Translations under genes and position numbers: made by a program
Source: Yimella sp.
GTDB lineage: Bacteria > Actinomycetota > Actinomycetes > Actinomycetales > Dermatophilaceae
Reading direction: 5' to 3'
NCBI GenBank assembly: GCA_030150425.1
Contig: JASLFY010000197.1
Location: 1-12,103 of the forward strand
Length of the DNA: 12,103 bases
In this document: in pieces, positions 6,134-12,103 of the stretch
Layout: each line of letters starts with the position of its first letter
How positions within the stretch are numbered: the first letter of the stretch is position 1
Notes under the pieces: model-generated
What the model saw: the letters and a program-made list of their open reading frames with translations, nothing else
Databases searched by the model: none
What the model was told of the DNA's origin: nothing

Positions 6134-6793
6134 ATGTCTCGTCCGATCCGCATCGCTCTGGTGAACGACTACCAACTGGTCGTCGCCGGGCTCGCCGCGC
6201 TGCTGCGCCCCTTCGCCGCTCGTGTGGAGGTCGTCGAGTTGGACGCCAACAAGACGCCGATCGAACCGGTCGACGTCGCGATCTACGACACCTTCGCCTC
6301 GGTGGAGAACGGCGGCCTCGGCCGCATCGTCGCGGGCGACCGGGCCCGTCGCGTCGCGGTCTACTCCTTCTCCGAGGACCCCCGCGCCGTCGCCGCGGCG
6401 CTGCGCGCCGGCGCGAACGGCTATCTGTCCAAGGGCATTTCGCCGGCCCGACTGGTTCGCGCCATCGAGCGCATCGCCGCCGGTGAGCAGATCATCGAGG
6501 TCGCGTCGGTCGGCCCGCAGGAGTCCGCGGAGCAGTCGGTGACCACCGTCGGCGCCGCCGGCACCTGGCCGGGCAAGGAGTACGGCCTCACCGCCCGCGA
6601 GGCCGAGATCCTCAGCCTGATCGCACAGGGACTGTCCAACGACGAGATCGCCGCGCACTGCTACCTGTCGATCAACACGGTGAAGAGCTACATCCGTGCG
6701 GCCTACCGCAAGGCGTCCGTCTCGACCCGCGCCCAGGCGGTCGGCTGGGCCCTGCGCCACGGCTTCGAGCCGGACCGCGTACGGGTGCACTGA
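6134..6793 (+). CDS. NarL/LuxR-family response regulator, orphan
   Basis: Two-domain transcription factor of 219 residues. The N-terminal receiver domain (6-125) has Asp12 in LVNDYQ, the phosphoacceptor-position Asp52 in VAIYDTF, Ser78 in VYSFS and Lys100 in YLSKG. The first residue of the usual Asp-Asp acidic pair is Asn11. A C-terminal GerE-type helix-turn-helix follows: LTAREAEILSLIAQGLSNDEIA (152-173) and the recognition helix around SINTVKSYIRAAYRKASV (179-196). ATG 6134 is chosen over the in-frame TTG 6098 because the latter lies in the -35 box and the promoter spacing points to ATG. No sensor kinase gene is adjacent on either side, so its partner is elsewhere or it works without phosphorylation. 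The palindromes in its promoter suggest it is itself repressed or autoregulated. Confidence 0.92.
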   Translation: MSRPIRIALVNDYQLVVAGLAALLRPFAARVEVVELDANKTPIEPVDVAIYDTFASVENGGLGRIVAGDRARRVAVYSFSEDPRAVAAALRAGANGYLSKGISPARLVRAIERIAAGEQIIEVASVGPQESAEQSVTTVGAAGTWPGKEYGLTAREAEILSLIAQGLSNDEIAAHCYLSINTVKSYIRAAYRKASVSTRAQAVGWALRHGFEPDRVRVH

Positions 6794-6801
6794 GACCCGC
6801 G

Positions 6802-6813
6802 CGCGACGTCGCG
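6802..6813. repeat. 12-bp palindrome in the gap before the GTPase gene
   Basis: CGCGACGTCGCG is perfectly self-complementary and sits in the 36-nt gap just upstream of the candidate -10 of the GTPase gene. It could be an operator or a short hairpin at the end of the response-regulator transcript; there is no T run, so it is not a standard terminator. GC-only palindromes are common in such DNA. Confidence 0.3.
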
Positions 6814-6816
6814 TGC

Positions 6817-6822
6817 GATCAT
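6817..6822 (+). promoter_or_regulatory. Possible -10 element for a leaderless GTPase gene
   Basis: GATCAT is followed by exactly 7 nt and ATG 6830, the same geometry as at the response-regulator gene; no ribosome binding site is present. The first base departs from TANNNT and no -35 box stands out. Confidence 0.35.
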
Positions 6823-6829
6823 CGGCCCC

Positions 6830-7603
6830 ATGAACACCCGACTCGGACGAGCAGCCCTGAGCGGCCCCGGACGCGCCGCGATCAGCACCACGATCGCCGG
6901 CGGACTGACCGCGGTCGCCTCCGCGCCCACCCAGCTGAGCCACCTGTTCACCCGCCGCTTCCCCACCGTCGCGGTCACCGGCGTGACCGGCGTGGGCAAG
7001 ACCGCCCTGGCGAACCGGCTGGCCCGGCGCACCACCGACCCGGCCACCGTCGAGGTCGGCTCGGCCACCATGGAACGCCGCACCCGCCGCTCCTCGCGGC
7101 TGCACGGCTTCCGCTTCCGGGTGGTCCCCGGCGACAACGCCGCCACCCGGTTGGGCGCGCTGGACGAGGTGTTCCATGACGAGCCGGTCGACGGGGTGCT
7201 GCACGTCGTCGCGTACGGCCACGCCACCGCGCGTCGGACCGCCGGCACCACCGGTGCGGCCGCCACGGTCGACCGCGAGCGCCAGCTGCAGGCCGAGCTC
7301 GAGGACTGGTCGATCACCGCCCACCGCATCGCGTCGATGGCCGTACGCCGTGACCACCCGATCTGGTTGCTGATCGTGGTCACCAAGACCGATCTGTTCC
7401 CGGATCTGGTCGACGAGGCGGTCGACTACTACTCCCCCGGCAGCGGCTCCCCGTTCGCCGCGAAGCTCGACGAGCTGCGGGCGCTCGCCGGCGGCGCCAG
7501 GTTGTCGATCGACGTGCTCCCGGTCAGCAGCACCGGCAAGGACTCCGACGAGCGGGTCAAGGCCCTCGTCGCCCGGATGGAGCAGCTCTCCGGACACGTC
7601 TGA
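6830..7603 (+). CDS. Small P-loop GTPase-like protein of unknown function
   Basis: A 257-residue P-loop NTPase. The N-terminal 40 residues contain a weakly hydrophobic stretch (about 17-37), then VAVTGVTGVGKTALANRL (48-65) forms a strand and Walker A (GVTGVGKT, Lys57). A second strand with VVPGDN (98-103) sits where GTPases have DxxG, but the Asp is absent. The strand VDGVLHVVAYG (120-130) and WLLIVVTKTDLF (179-190), whose TKTD resembles the guanine-specificity NKxD motif, complete a TRAFAC-like core; DVLPVSS (228-234) resembles the G5 region. No partner domain is fused. I do not recognise a named family. It could be a switch protein of a regulatory or stress system; the neighbouring response regulator shares its orientation and promoter style. 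Nucleotide preference is inferred from TKTD only. Confidence 0.8.
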   Translation: MNTRLGRAALSGPGRAAISTTIAGGLTAVASAPTQLSHLFTRRFPTVAVTGVTGVGKTALANRLARRTTDPATVEVGSATMERRTRRSSRLHGFRFRVVPGDNAATRLGALDEVFHDEPVDGVLHVVAYGHATARRTAGTTGAAATVDRERQLQAELEDWSITAHRIASMAVRRDHPIWLLIVVTKTDLFPDLVDEAVDYYSPGSGSPFAAKLDELRALAGGARLSIDVLPVSSTGKDSDERVKALVARMEQLSGHV

Positions 7604-7606
7604 TCG

Positions 7607-8620
7607 TCAGGGCGCCAGGCTCCGGACGATGTCCGTGGCCGAGCCGGTCGGGGCGTTGCGCCAGCCGGTGCCGGCCCAGAGATGCACGCCGTGCGGGTCG
7701 CCCGCCTGCGCCGCCGCCTGACGCAGCGGCCGGGTCAGGTGGTGCAGCGCCGGGTAGCCCAGCGGCGCCCGGTCGGCGAAGTCGTCGACGAACCGGGTGC
7801 GCAGCGCGCGGGCCGGTCGGCCGGTGAAGCAGTGGGTCACCGTCGTCTCCGTGAACTGCGGGTCGGCGAGCGCCGCGCGATGGACCGCGCTGGTGCCCGC
7901 CTCGTCGGTGCGCAGCAACAGCGTGCCGACCGCCACGGCGTCGGCCCCGGCGGCCGACAGTTCTCGTACGGCGGCCGCCCCGTCGACGCCTCCCGCGGCG
8001 ACGATCGGGCGGGTGCTGCGGGCGCGGACGGCCCGCACCAGGTCCGCGGTCGCGAGGTCGGCCGGGAGCGTACGCGGGTCGTGGACTCCGCTGTGACCGC
8101 CTGCCGCGACGCCCTGCACGACCAGGAAGTCCGCGCCGCTGTCGCTGGCCGCGGCGGCCTCGGCCGGACTGGTCACGGTGACACCGACCTGCGTGCCGGC
8201 CTTCCGCAGCCGGGCCAGGTCGGCCGCCGGAACCAGCCCGAAGGTGACCGAGAAGAAGGGCACCGAACGGGCGCAGAGCACGTCGATCTTCGCCGCCCAG
8301 TCATCGTCGTCCTCGACGGCGCGCTCGGGCAGGTCGACCCCGCGCCGCTTCGCCTCGGCGCTCAATGAACGCCGGTACTCGGCGTACGCCGACGGGTCGA
8401 CCGGAACGATCCGCGGCGCGAACAGATTCACCCCGAACGGGACCCCGCGCCCCTGCAGCTCCGCGATCGCTTCGTCGAGTTGGGCGGCCGTACGGTAGCC
8501 GCCGGGCAGGAACGCGAGTCCCCCACCGATGGCGACCGCCTCGATCAGCGCGGGGGTGGTCGGGCCGCCGGCCATCGGCGCCCCGACGACGGGAATATCT
8601 GAGCCGAGGAAGTTGTTCAC
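7607..8620 (-). CDS. Nitronate monooxygenase-like FMN protein
   Basis: Flavin-dependent TIM-barrel enzyme of 337 residues, soluble, in the NMO / 2-nitropropane dioxygenase family that oxidises alkyl nitronates such as propionate 3-nitronate. Visible motifs are the start strand PVVGAPMAGGPTTP (10-23), PFGVNLF (61-67), the active-site loop VVQGVAAGGHSG (167-178) with the catalytic-position His176, and the FMN-phosphate segments VAAGGVDG (207-214) and AVGTLLLRTDEAG (230-242). GTG 8620 is the start: a TAGGGT hexamer lies 7 nt upstream and the conserved strand begins a few residues in. Its 3' end faces the GTPase gene with only 3 bp between. Many family members have unknown physiological substrates, and enoyl-reductase-like (FabK) relatives are an alternative, so the substrate is open. 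Confidence 0.88.
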   Translation of the reverse strand: MNNFLGSDIPVVGAPMAGGPTTPALIEAVAIGGGLAFLPGGYRTAAQLDEAIAELQGRGVPFGVNLFAPRIVPVDPSAYAEYRRSLSAEAKRRGVDLPERAVEDDDDWAAKIDVLCARSVPFFSVTFGLVPAADLARLRKAGTQVGVTVTSPAEAAAASDSGADFLVVQGVAAGGHSGVHDPRTLPADLATADLVRAVRARSTRPIVAAGGVDGAAAVRELSAAGADAVAVGTLLLRTDEAGTSAVHRAALADPQFTETTVTHCFTGRPARALRTRFVDDFADRAPLGYPALHHLTRPLRQAAAQAGDPHGVHLWAGTGWRNAPTGSATDIVRSLAP

Positions 8621-8627
8621 GTCGCCG

Positions 8628-8633
8628 ACCCTA
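8628..8633 (-). promoter_or_regulatory. Possible -10 element for the leaderless monooxygenase gene
   Basis: On the minus strand TAGGGT is followed by exactly 7 nt and GTG 8620. No ribosome binding site precedes the start, which supports a leaderless transcript. No clear -35 box. Confidence 0.45.
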
Positions 8634-8726
8634 GGCGTGCGGCGAATCGCAGTGGTGCCGTGTCGGCCCTGGCGAGTATTTTTGAATTCTGCCCGTCAGC
8701 AGAACATCTCCAAGCCCTCCTACCTG

Positions 8727-8730
8727 AGGA
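8727..8730 (+). promoter_or_regulatory. Ribosome binding site of the MFS exporter gene
   Basis: AGGA (in TGAGGA) lies 5 nt before ATG 8736. It decides this start against upstream in-frame candidates that would run antisense through the monooxygenase gene. The 115-nt divergent region also holds a T-rich tract around 8677-8690, the only AT-rich part and the likely promoter zone, but no convincing boxes. Confidence 0.55.
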
Positions 8731-8735
8731 CTCTC

Positions 8736-10370
8736 ATGTCAACTGCAGCCCCGTCTGCGCCCGAATATCCCGACAAGATCGACGGCGCCGTCCTGAAGGT
8801 CGCCGGCGTCGTCGTGCTCGGCGCCATCATGTCGATCCTCGACATCACCGTGGTCAACGTCGCCCTCCCCGACCTGCAGACCACCTTCGCTGATCCTGGA
8901 CAGGATCAGCTCCCGTACTCCACCGTCGCCTGGACGGTCACCGCCTACACCCTGGCCCTGGCGACGGTGATCCCGTTGACCGGCTGGGGCGCCGACCGTT
9001 TCGGCACCAAGCGTCTCTACATGCTGGCCGTTGGCCTGTTCACCGCCGGTTCGGTGCTGTGTGCGGCCGCCGGCAGCATCAACATGCTGATCCTGTTCCG
9101 CGTCCTGCAGGGACTCGGTGGCGGCCTGCTGATGCCGCTGGGCATGACGATCATGACCAAGGCCGCCGGCCCGAAGCGCATGGGTCGCCTGATGGCGATC
9201 CTCGGTGTGCCGATGCTGCTCGGCCCGATCCTGGGCCCGATCCTCGGTGGCTGGCTGATCGACCACTACAGCTGGCACTGGATCTTCCTGATCAACCTGC
9301 CGCTGGGCGTCCTCGCCCTGATCTACGCCGCCTGGGCGCTGCCGTCCGACCGTCCGGAGCCGACCGAGTCGTTCGACTTCATCGGCATGCTGATGATGAG
9401 CCCGGGTCTGGCGCTGTTCCTGTACGGCATCTCCTCGATCCCGAGCGAGGGCACCTTCTTCTCCGCGAAGGTCCTCGGGTTCACCTTCGTCGGCCTGGCG
9501 CTGCTGGTCGCGTTCGTGTTCTACAGCTTCAAGCCGAAGCACCCGCTGCTCGACCTGCGGCTGTTCAGCAACAAGCAGCTGACGGTTGCCACGATCACCA
9601 TGTTCATCTTCGCGGCGGCCTTCTTCGGTGGCCTGCTGCTGGTGCCGACGTACTTCCAGCAGGTGCGCGGGGAGTCGCCGTTCGACGCCGGTCTGCTGAC
9701 CGCACCGCAGGGCATCGGCGCCATGCTGACCATGCCGGTCGCCGGCGCGCTGTCGGACAAGATCCCGGTCGGCCGCATCGTCCCGATCGGCCTCGTCCTG
9801 ATCATCGGCGGCATGTTCGCACTGACGCAGGTCGACGGCTCCACGTCGTACTGGGGCTACATCATCCCGGTGCTGTTCGTGATGGGCCTGGGCATGGGCT
9901 CGACGATGATGCCGATCATGACCTCGGCCATCAAGACGTTGACCGCCCACCAGGTGGCCCGCGGTTCGACGCTGCTGAACATCACCCAGCAGGTCGCCTC
10001 GTCGGTCGGTGTCGCGATCATGTCGGTCGTCCTGACCAACGGCCTGAAGAACGACAAGCTCGTCTCGCAGGCCCAGGGCTTCCAGGAAGCCACCAAGGGC
10101 GTGAAGGACCCGGCGCAGATCCAGGCCACCGCGGGCAAGTTCCCGGCGGTCGCCGAGATCCTCGCGTCGACCAGCCCGGCGAACGCGGCGGCGAAGCTGA
10201 CCGCCGAGGTCTCGCAGGCGATGGGCAAGGTCTTCGGTTCGACCTTCCTGGTCGCGGCGATCCTGGTCGCCCTGACCCTGATCCCGGCGTTCTTCCTGCC
10301 TCGTCAGCACGAGGAGTCGCACTTCGCCGACGACGCCGACAAGGACGCCCCGCCGGTGCTGATGCACTGA
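8736..10370 (+). CDS. MFS multidrug exporter, DHA2 family (EmrB/QacA type, 14 helices)
   Basis: Proton-driven inner-membrane drug exporter of 544 residues, the normal size for 14-helix DHA2 transporters. Motif D1 is LDITVVNVALP (35-45) in helix 1. Motif A is GWGADRFGTKR (83-93), Arg122 lies in FRVLQGLGGG, and the antiporter motif C is LLGPILGPILGGWL (161-174) in helix 5. Helices 6 to 14 follow, with a long polar external loop of about 55 residues (440-495) before the last helix and a short acidic tail. The loop between helices 1 and 2 contains a DPGQDQ insert encoded by a perfect inverted repeat. The gene diverges from the monooxygenase gene and is closed by a strong terminator, so it is a single-gene unit. 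Substrate cannot be told; antibiotics, dyes, lipids or metabolites are all known for the family. No local regulator gene adjoins it. Confidence 0.94.
   Translation: MSTAAPSAPEYPDKIDGAVLKVAGVVVLGAIMSILDITVVNVALPDLQTTFADPGQDQLPYSTVAWTVTAYTLALATVIPLTGWGADRFGTKRLYMLAVGLFTAGSVLCAAAGSINMLILFRVLQGLGGGLLMPLGMTIMTKAAGPKRMGRLMAILGVPMLLGPILGPILGGWLIDHYSWHWIFLINLPLGVLALIYAAWALPSDRPEPTESFDFIGMLMMSPGLALFLYGISSIPSEGTFFSAKVLGFTFVGLALLVAFVFYSFKPKHPLLDLRLFSNKQLTVATITMFIFAAAFFGGLLLVPTYFQQVRGESPFDAGLLTAPQGIGAMLTMPVAGALSDKIPVGRIVPIGLVLIIGGMFALTQVDGSTSYWGYIIPVLFVMGLGMGSTMMPIMTSAIKTLTAHQVARGSTLLNITQQVASSVGVAIMSVVLTNGLKNDKLVSQAQGFQEATKGVKDPAQIQATAGKFPAVAEILASTSPANAAAKLTAEVSQAMGKVFGSTFLVAAILVALTLIPAFFLPRQHEESHFADDADKDAPPVLMH
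8889..8910. repeat. Perfect 10-bp inverted repeat inside the exporter gene
   Basis: Arms GCTGATCCTG and CAGGATCAGC flank a 2-nt centre (8899-8900). It encodes ADPGQDQ in the outer loop between helices 1 and 2. Such a perfect arm length is unlikely to arise by codon bias alone. Confidence 0.7.
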
Positions 10371-10392
10371 CGGTCGCCCCTCCTGCTCGAAT

Positions 10393-10451
10393 CCGCGCGG
10401 GTTCGGGCCGTACGGACCGCTTGGTCCGTCGGCTCGGACCCGCGCGGTTTT
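10393..10451 (+). terminator. Rho-independent terminator after the MFS exporter gene
   Basis: A long stem: the outer arm CCGCGCGGGT (10393-10402) pairs with ACCCGCGCGG (10438-10447), an inner stem continues with two G-T pairs, one internal bulge near 10411/10429, and GGACC with GGTCC closes a GCTT loop. TTTT (10448-10451) follows directly. It starts about 22 nt after the exporter stop and isolates it from the metQ unit. Confidence 0.85.
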
Positions 10452-10463
10452 CTGTTGCCCGAG

Positions 10464-10479
10464 CGTGAGGTGGCTCACG
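10464..10479. promoter_or_regulatory. Inverted repeat upstream of the metQ promoter
   Basis: CGTGAG-GTGG-CTCACG has perfect 6-bp arms and ends 10 bp before the candidate -35 box. It could be an operator for a methionine-responsive regulator; no factor is named by the sequence. Confidence 0.35.
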
Positions 10480-10489
10480 GTCGGTGAGT

Positions 10490-10519
10490 TTGACGACCGG
10501 CCATCCCTCTTCATAGCTT
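10490..10519 (+). promoter_or_regulatory. Candidate promoter of the metQ-metN operon
   Basis: TTGACG (10490-10495), an 18-nt spacer and TAGCTT (10514-10519) resemble a primary sigma-factor promoter. The predicted transcript would start near 10526 and carry an untranslated leader of about 50 nt. Confidence 0.5.
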
Positions 10520-10539
10520 TTGGTTATCAATGAACAAGC

Positions 10540-10557
10540 ACCGCGTTATCGCGCGGT
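10540..10557 (+). promoter_or_regulatory. Small hairpin in the metQ leader
   Basis: ACCGCG and CGCGGT pair as a 6-bp stem with a 6-nt loop (10546-10551), ending 9 nt before the ribosome binding site AGGAG at 10567-10571. It may only shield or space the leader. I see no SAM riboswitch: the leader is too short and lacks that architecture. Confidence 0.3.
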
Positions 10558-10566
10558 CATGTCTCC

Positions 10567-10571
10567 AGGAG
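10567..10571 (+). promoter_or_regulatory. Ribosome binding site deciding the metQ start
   Basis: AGGAG lies 5 nt before GTG 10577 and after the in-frame ATG 10559, which itself has no such site. GTG 10577 is therefore the likely start. Confidence 0.6.
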
Positions 10572-10576
10572 CTACC

Positions 10577-11533
10577 GTGACCACCACCGACCCCCACCCG
10601 CCTGCCGGCATCCCGCCCCTCCCGGAGAAGCCCGGGGGTGGCCGCGGGCCGCTGGTTGCCACGGTGGCCGGGGTCGCCGTCGTGGCCCTCATCGCCGGAT
10701 TCGGGATCGGCCGCGCGACCGCCGGATCGGGCGGAAGCGACACGAAGGCCGTCACTGTCAAGGTCGGCATCGCCGACGGCAGCAGCCCGGTCTGGCCGGT
10801 GCTCAAGCGGCTGGCGAAGAGCGAGGGCATCGACCTGCAGACGGTGAACTTCAGCGATTACACCCAGGCCAACCCCGCCCTCGCCCAGAAGCAGATCGAC
10901 CTGAACGAGTTCCAGCACCTGCAGTTCCTGGCCAACTACAACGTGAGCGCCCACCAGGACCTCACCCCGATCGGGGCGACCGTCGTGGTTCCGTTGCCGC
11001 TGTACTCCAAGAAGCACACCAAGCTCTCGCAGATCCCACAGGGCGGCAAGATCGCGGTCCCGAACGACGCGACCAACCAGGCGCGCGCACTCTTGGTGCT
11101 TCAGTCGGCCGGCCTGTTGAAGCTCAAGAACGGCGGCAATGCGCTGTCCACCCCGGCCGACGTGGACAAGGCCGGCTCCAAGGTGAGCGTGGTCCCGGTC
11201 GACGCCGCGCAGACCGTCGCCGCGCTGCCGTCGGTCGACGGCGCGGTCATCAACAACAACTTCGCCCTCGACGGCAACCTCGACCCGAAGTCCGCCCTCT
11301 TCCAGGACGATCCGAAGTCGAGCGCGGCGGAGCCGTACATCAACGTCTTCGTCGCGCGGAAGGCCGACAAGGACAACCCGACCTATCTCAAGCTCGCGAA
11401 GCTGTGGCACTCCCCCGAGGTCATCGCCGCCGAGAACAAGGAGAGCAAGAACACCGCGGTGGTCGTCGATCGTCCGAACAGCGAGCTCGAGGGAATCCTC
11501 GGCAAGCTCGAGAAGGACATTGCCGCGTCATGA
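10577..11533 (+). CDS. metQ: MetQ/NlpA-family methionine-binding protein, membrane-anchored
   Basis: Extracytoplasmic solute-binding component of a methionine-type ABC importer, 318 residues from GTG 10577. A proline-rich cytoplasmic leader (1-23) and a single hydrophobic helix (about 25-46) are followed by the binding domain. Family blocks include VKVGIADGSSPVWPVL (61-76), FSDYTQANPALAQKQIDLNEFQHLQFL (92-118), PLPLYSKKH (139-147), IAVPNDATNQARALLVLQSAGLLKLK (159-184), and PYINVFVARK with the C-terminal KLWHSPEV. MetQ proteins are usually lipoproteins held by a lipobox cysteine. Here there is no cysteine at all, so the helix probably stays as an uncleaved anchor. The gene overlaps the ATPase gene by 4 nt (ATGA). 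Substrate by family is methionine, including D-methionine or sulfoxide in some members. Confidence 0.92.
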   Translation: MTTTDPHPPAGIPPLPEKPGGGRGPLVATVAGVAVVALIAGFGIGRATAGSGGSDTKAVTVKVGIADGSSPVWPVLKRLAKSEGIDLQTVNFSDYTQANPALAQKQIDLNEFQHLQFLANYNVSAHQDLTPIGATVVVPLPLYSKKHTKLSQIPQGGKIAVPNDATNQARALLVLQSAGLLKLKNGGNALSTPADVDKAGSKVSVVPVDAAQTVAALPSVDGAVINNNFALDGNLDPKSALFQDDPKSSAAEPYINVFVARKADKDNPTYLKLAKLWHSPEVIAAENKESKNTAVVVDRPNSELEGILGKLEKDIAAS

Positions 11534-12103
11534 CCACAGCAGTGACCGACCCGATCATCCGCTTCGAGGGTGTCGGCAAGACCTTCCGGCGCGGCACCAG
11601 TTCGGTGACCGCCGTGGCCGACGTCGACCTCGACATCGCCCGCGGGGAGGTTTTCGCCTTCATCGGATTCTCCGGGGCCGGCAAGAGCACACTGGTGCGG
11701 CTGATCAACGGCCTCGAGCGACCCACCACAGGCACCGTCACGGTGGCCGGACAGACACTGAACTCGCTGTCCGCGAAGGAAGTTCGTGCCCTTCGATCCG
11801 ACATCGGGATGGTCTTCCAGCAGTTCAACCTGCTGCGCTCCCGCACCGTCTACGGCAACGTCGTCTTCCCCCTGGAGGTCGCCGGTTGGTCGAAGGAACG
11901 CCAACGGACACGAGCCACCGAGTTGCTCCACTTCGTCGGCCTGACCGAACGCGCCTGGGCCTATCCGGAGGAATTGTCCGGCGGACAGAAACAGCGCGTC
12001 GGCATTGCCCGTGCCCTGGCCACCAACCCCGACATCCTGCTCGCCGACGAAGCGACCAGCGCCCTCGACCCGGACACCACCCGGGACGTCCTAGCCCTCT
12101 TGC
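11530..12103 (+). CDS. metN: MetN-type ABC importer ATPase, 5' part
   Basis: Cytoplasmic ATPase that powers the methionine-type importer; 191 residues are visible before the window ends. Motifs in order are Walker A GFSGAGKST (46-54), Q-loop MVFQQFNLL (94-102), the signature LSGGQKQR (149-156) and Walker B ILLADEATSALD (169-180) with the catalytic Glu174. The G-(Y/F)-SGAGKSTL form of Walker A, the LINGLERPTTG continuation and the FQQFNLLRSRTVYGNV segment are typical of MetN. The H-loop and the regulatory C-terminal domain that binds methionine in many MetN proteins lie beyond the edge. ATG 11530 overlaps the metQ stop, showing translational coupling. The permease metI is expected next but is not in view. 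Confidence 0.94.
   Translation, partial: MTTAVTDPIIRFEGVGKTFRRGTSSVTAVADVDLDIARGEVFAFIGFSGAGKSTLVRLINGLERPTTGTVTVAGQTLNSLSAKEVRALRSDIGMVFQQFNLLRSRTVYGNVVFPLEVAGWSKERQRTRATELLHFVGLTERAWAYPEELSGGQKQRVGIARALATNPDILLADEATSALDPDTTRDVLALL

Noticed and set aside
8529..8735. N-terminal extension of the MFS exporter over the monooxygenase gene
   Set aside because: It would run antisense through the 5' end of the monooxygenase gene; ATG 8736 has a ribosome binding site and fits the family length.
10452..10576. SAM riboswitch or T-box leader before metQ
   Set aside because: Only about 50 nt would be transcribed before the start codon and the expected stems and conserved loops are absent.
1..12103. tRNA, rRNA, CRISPR arrays, insertion sequences, phage or attachment sites
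   Set aside because: I saw no repeat-spacer pattern, transposase, integrase, tRNA-like cloverleaf or terminal repeats; base composition and codon use are even through the window.

Overview
The window reads as chromosomal DNA of a high-GC actinobacterium. Codon third positions are almost all G or C, GTG starts are frequent, neighbouring genes overlap by the ATGA or GTGA type, and several genes carry a TANNNT-like hexamer 7-8 nt before the start codon, as leaderless actinobacterial genes do. The closest family resemblances are to mycobacterial, nocardioform and propionibacterial proteins, but I cannot name a genus. Thirteen genes fill the window, with no gene-free stretch above about 210 bases.

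Region 1 (1-5065, plus strand) is a tight six-gene catabolic operon: the C-terminal end of an acyl-CoA synthetase, a HAD-family phosphatase-like protein, an acyl-CoA dehydrogenase homologue, an APH-type small-molecule kinase, a TetR-family repressor and a PPH-type phosphotriesterase-like lactonase. The first five genes overlap by 1 to 13 nt, and the lactonase follows after a 13-nt gap with its own strong ribosome binding site. HAD, APH and acyl-CoA dehydrogenase are the three domains fused in vertebrate ACAD10. Kinase, dehydrogenase and acyl-CoA synthetase are also the core of the Pseudomonas levulinate (lva) pathway, in which a 4-hydroxyacyl-CoA is phosphorylated and converted to 3-hydroxyacyl-CoA. 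With a lactonase in the same operon, I infer a complete route from gamma-lactone to 4-hydroxy acid, acyl-CoA, 4-phospho-acyl-CoA and beta-oxidation. This is the most interesting system in the window.

Region 2 (5066-7603, plus strand) holds three genes that look separately transcribed: a cation diffusion facilitator homologue, an orphan NarL/LuxR-type response regulator and a small P-loop GTPase-like protein of unknown role. The response-regulator promoter overlaps a perfect 16-bp palindrome with a GAAC-N4-GTTC core, similar to an actinobacterial LexA box, and a second 12-bp palindrome lies just upstream.

Region 3 (7607-8620, minus strand) is a nitronate monooxygenase-like flavoprotein that converges on the GTPase gene with a 3-bp gap. 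Diverging from it is a 14-helix DHA2 (EmrB/QacA-type) MFS exporter (8736-10370), which ends in a strong rho-independent terminator.

Region 4 (10490-end, plus strand) begins a methionine-type ABC importer: a MetQ/NlpA-family binding protein that is membrane-anchored rather than a lipoprotein, overlapping by 4 nt the ATPase gene metN, which runs off the window. A permease gene (metI) is expected just beyond the end.
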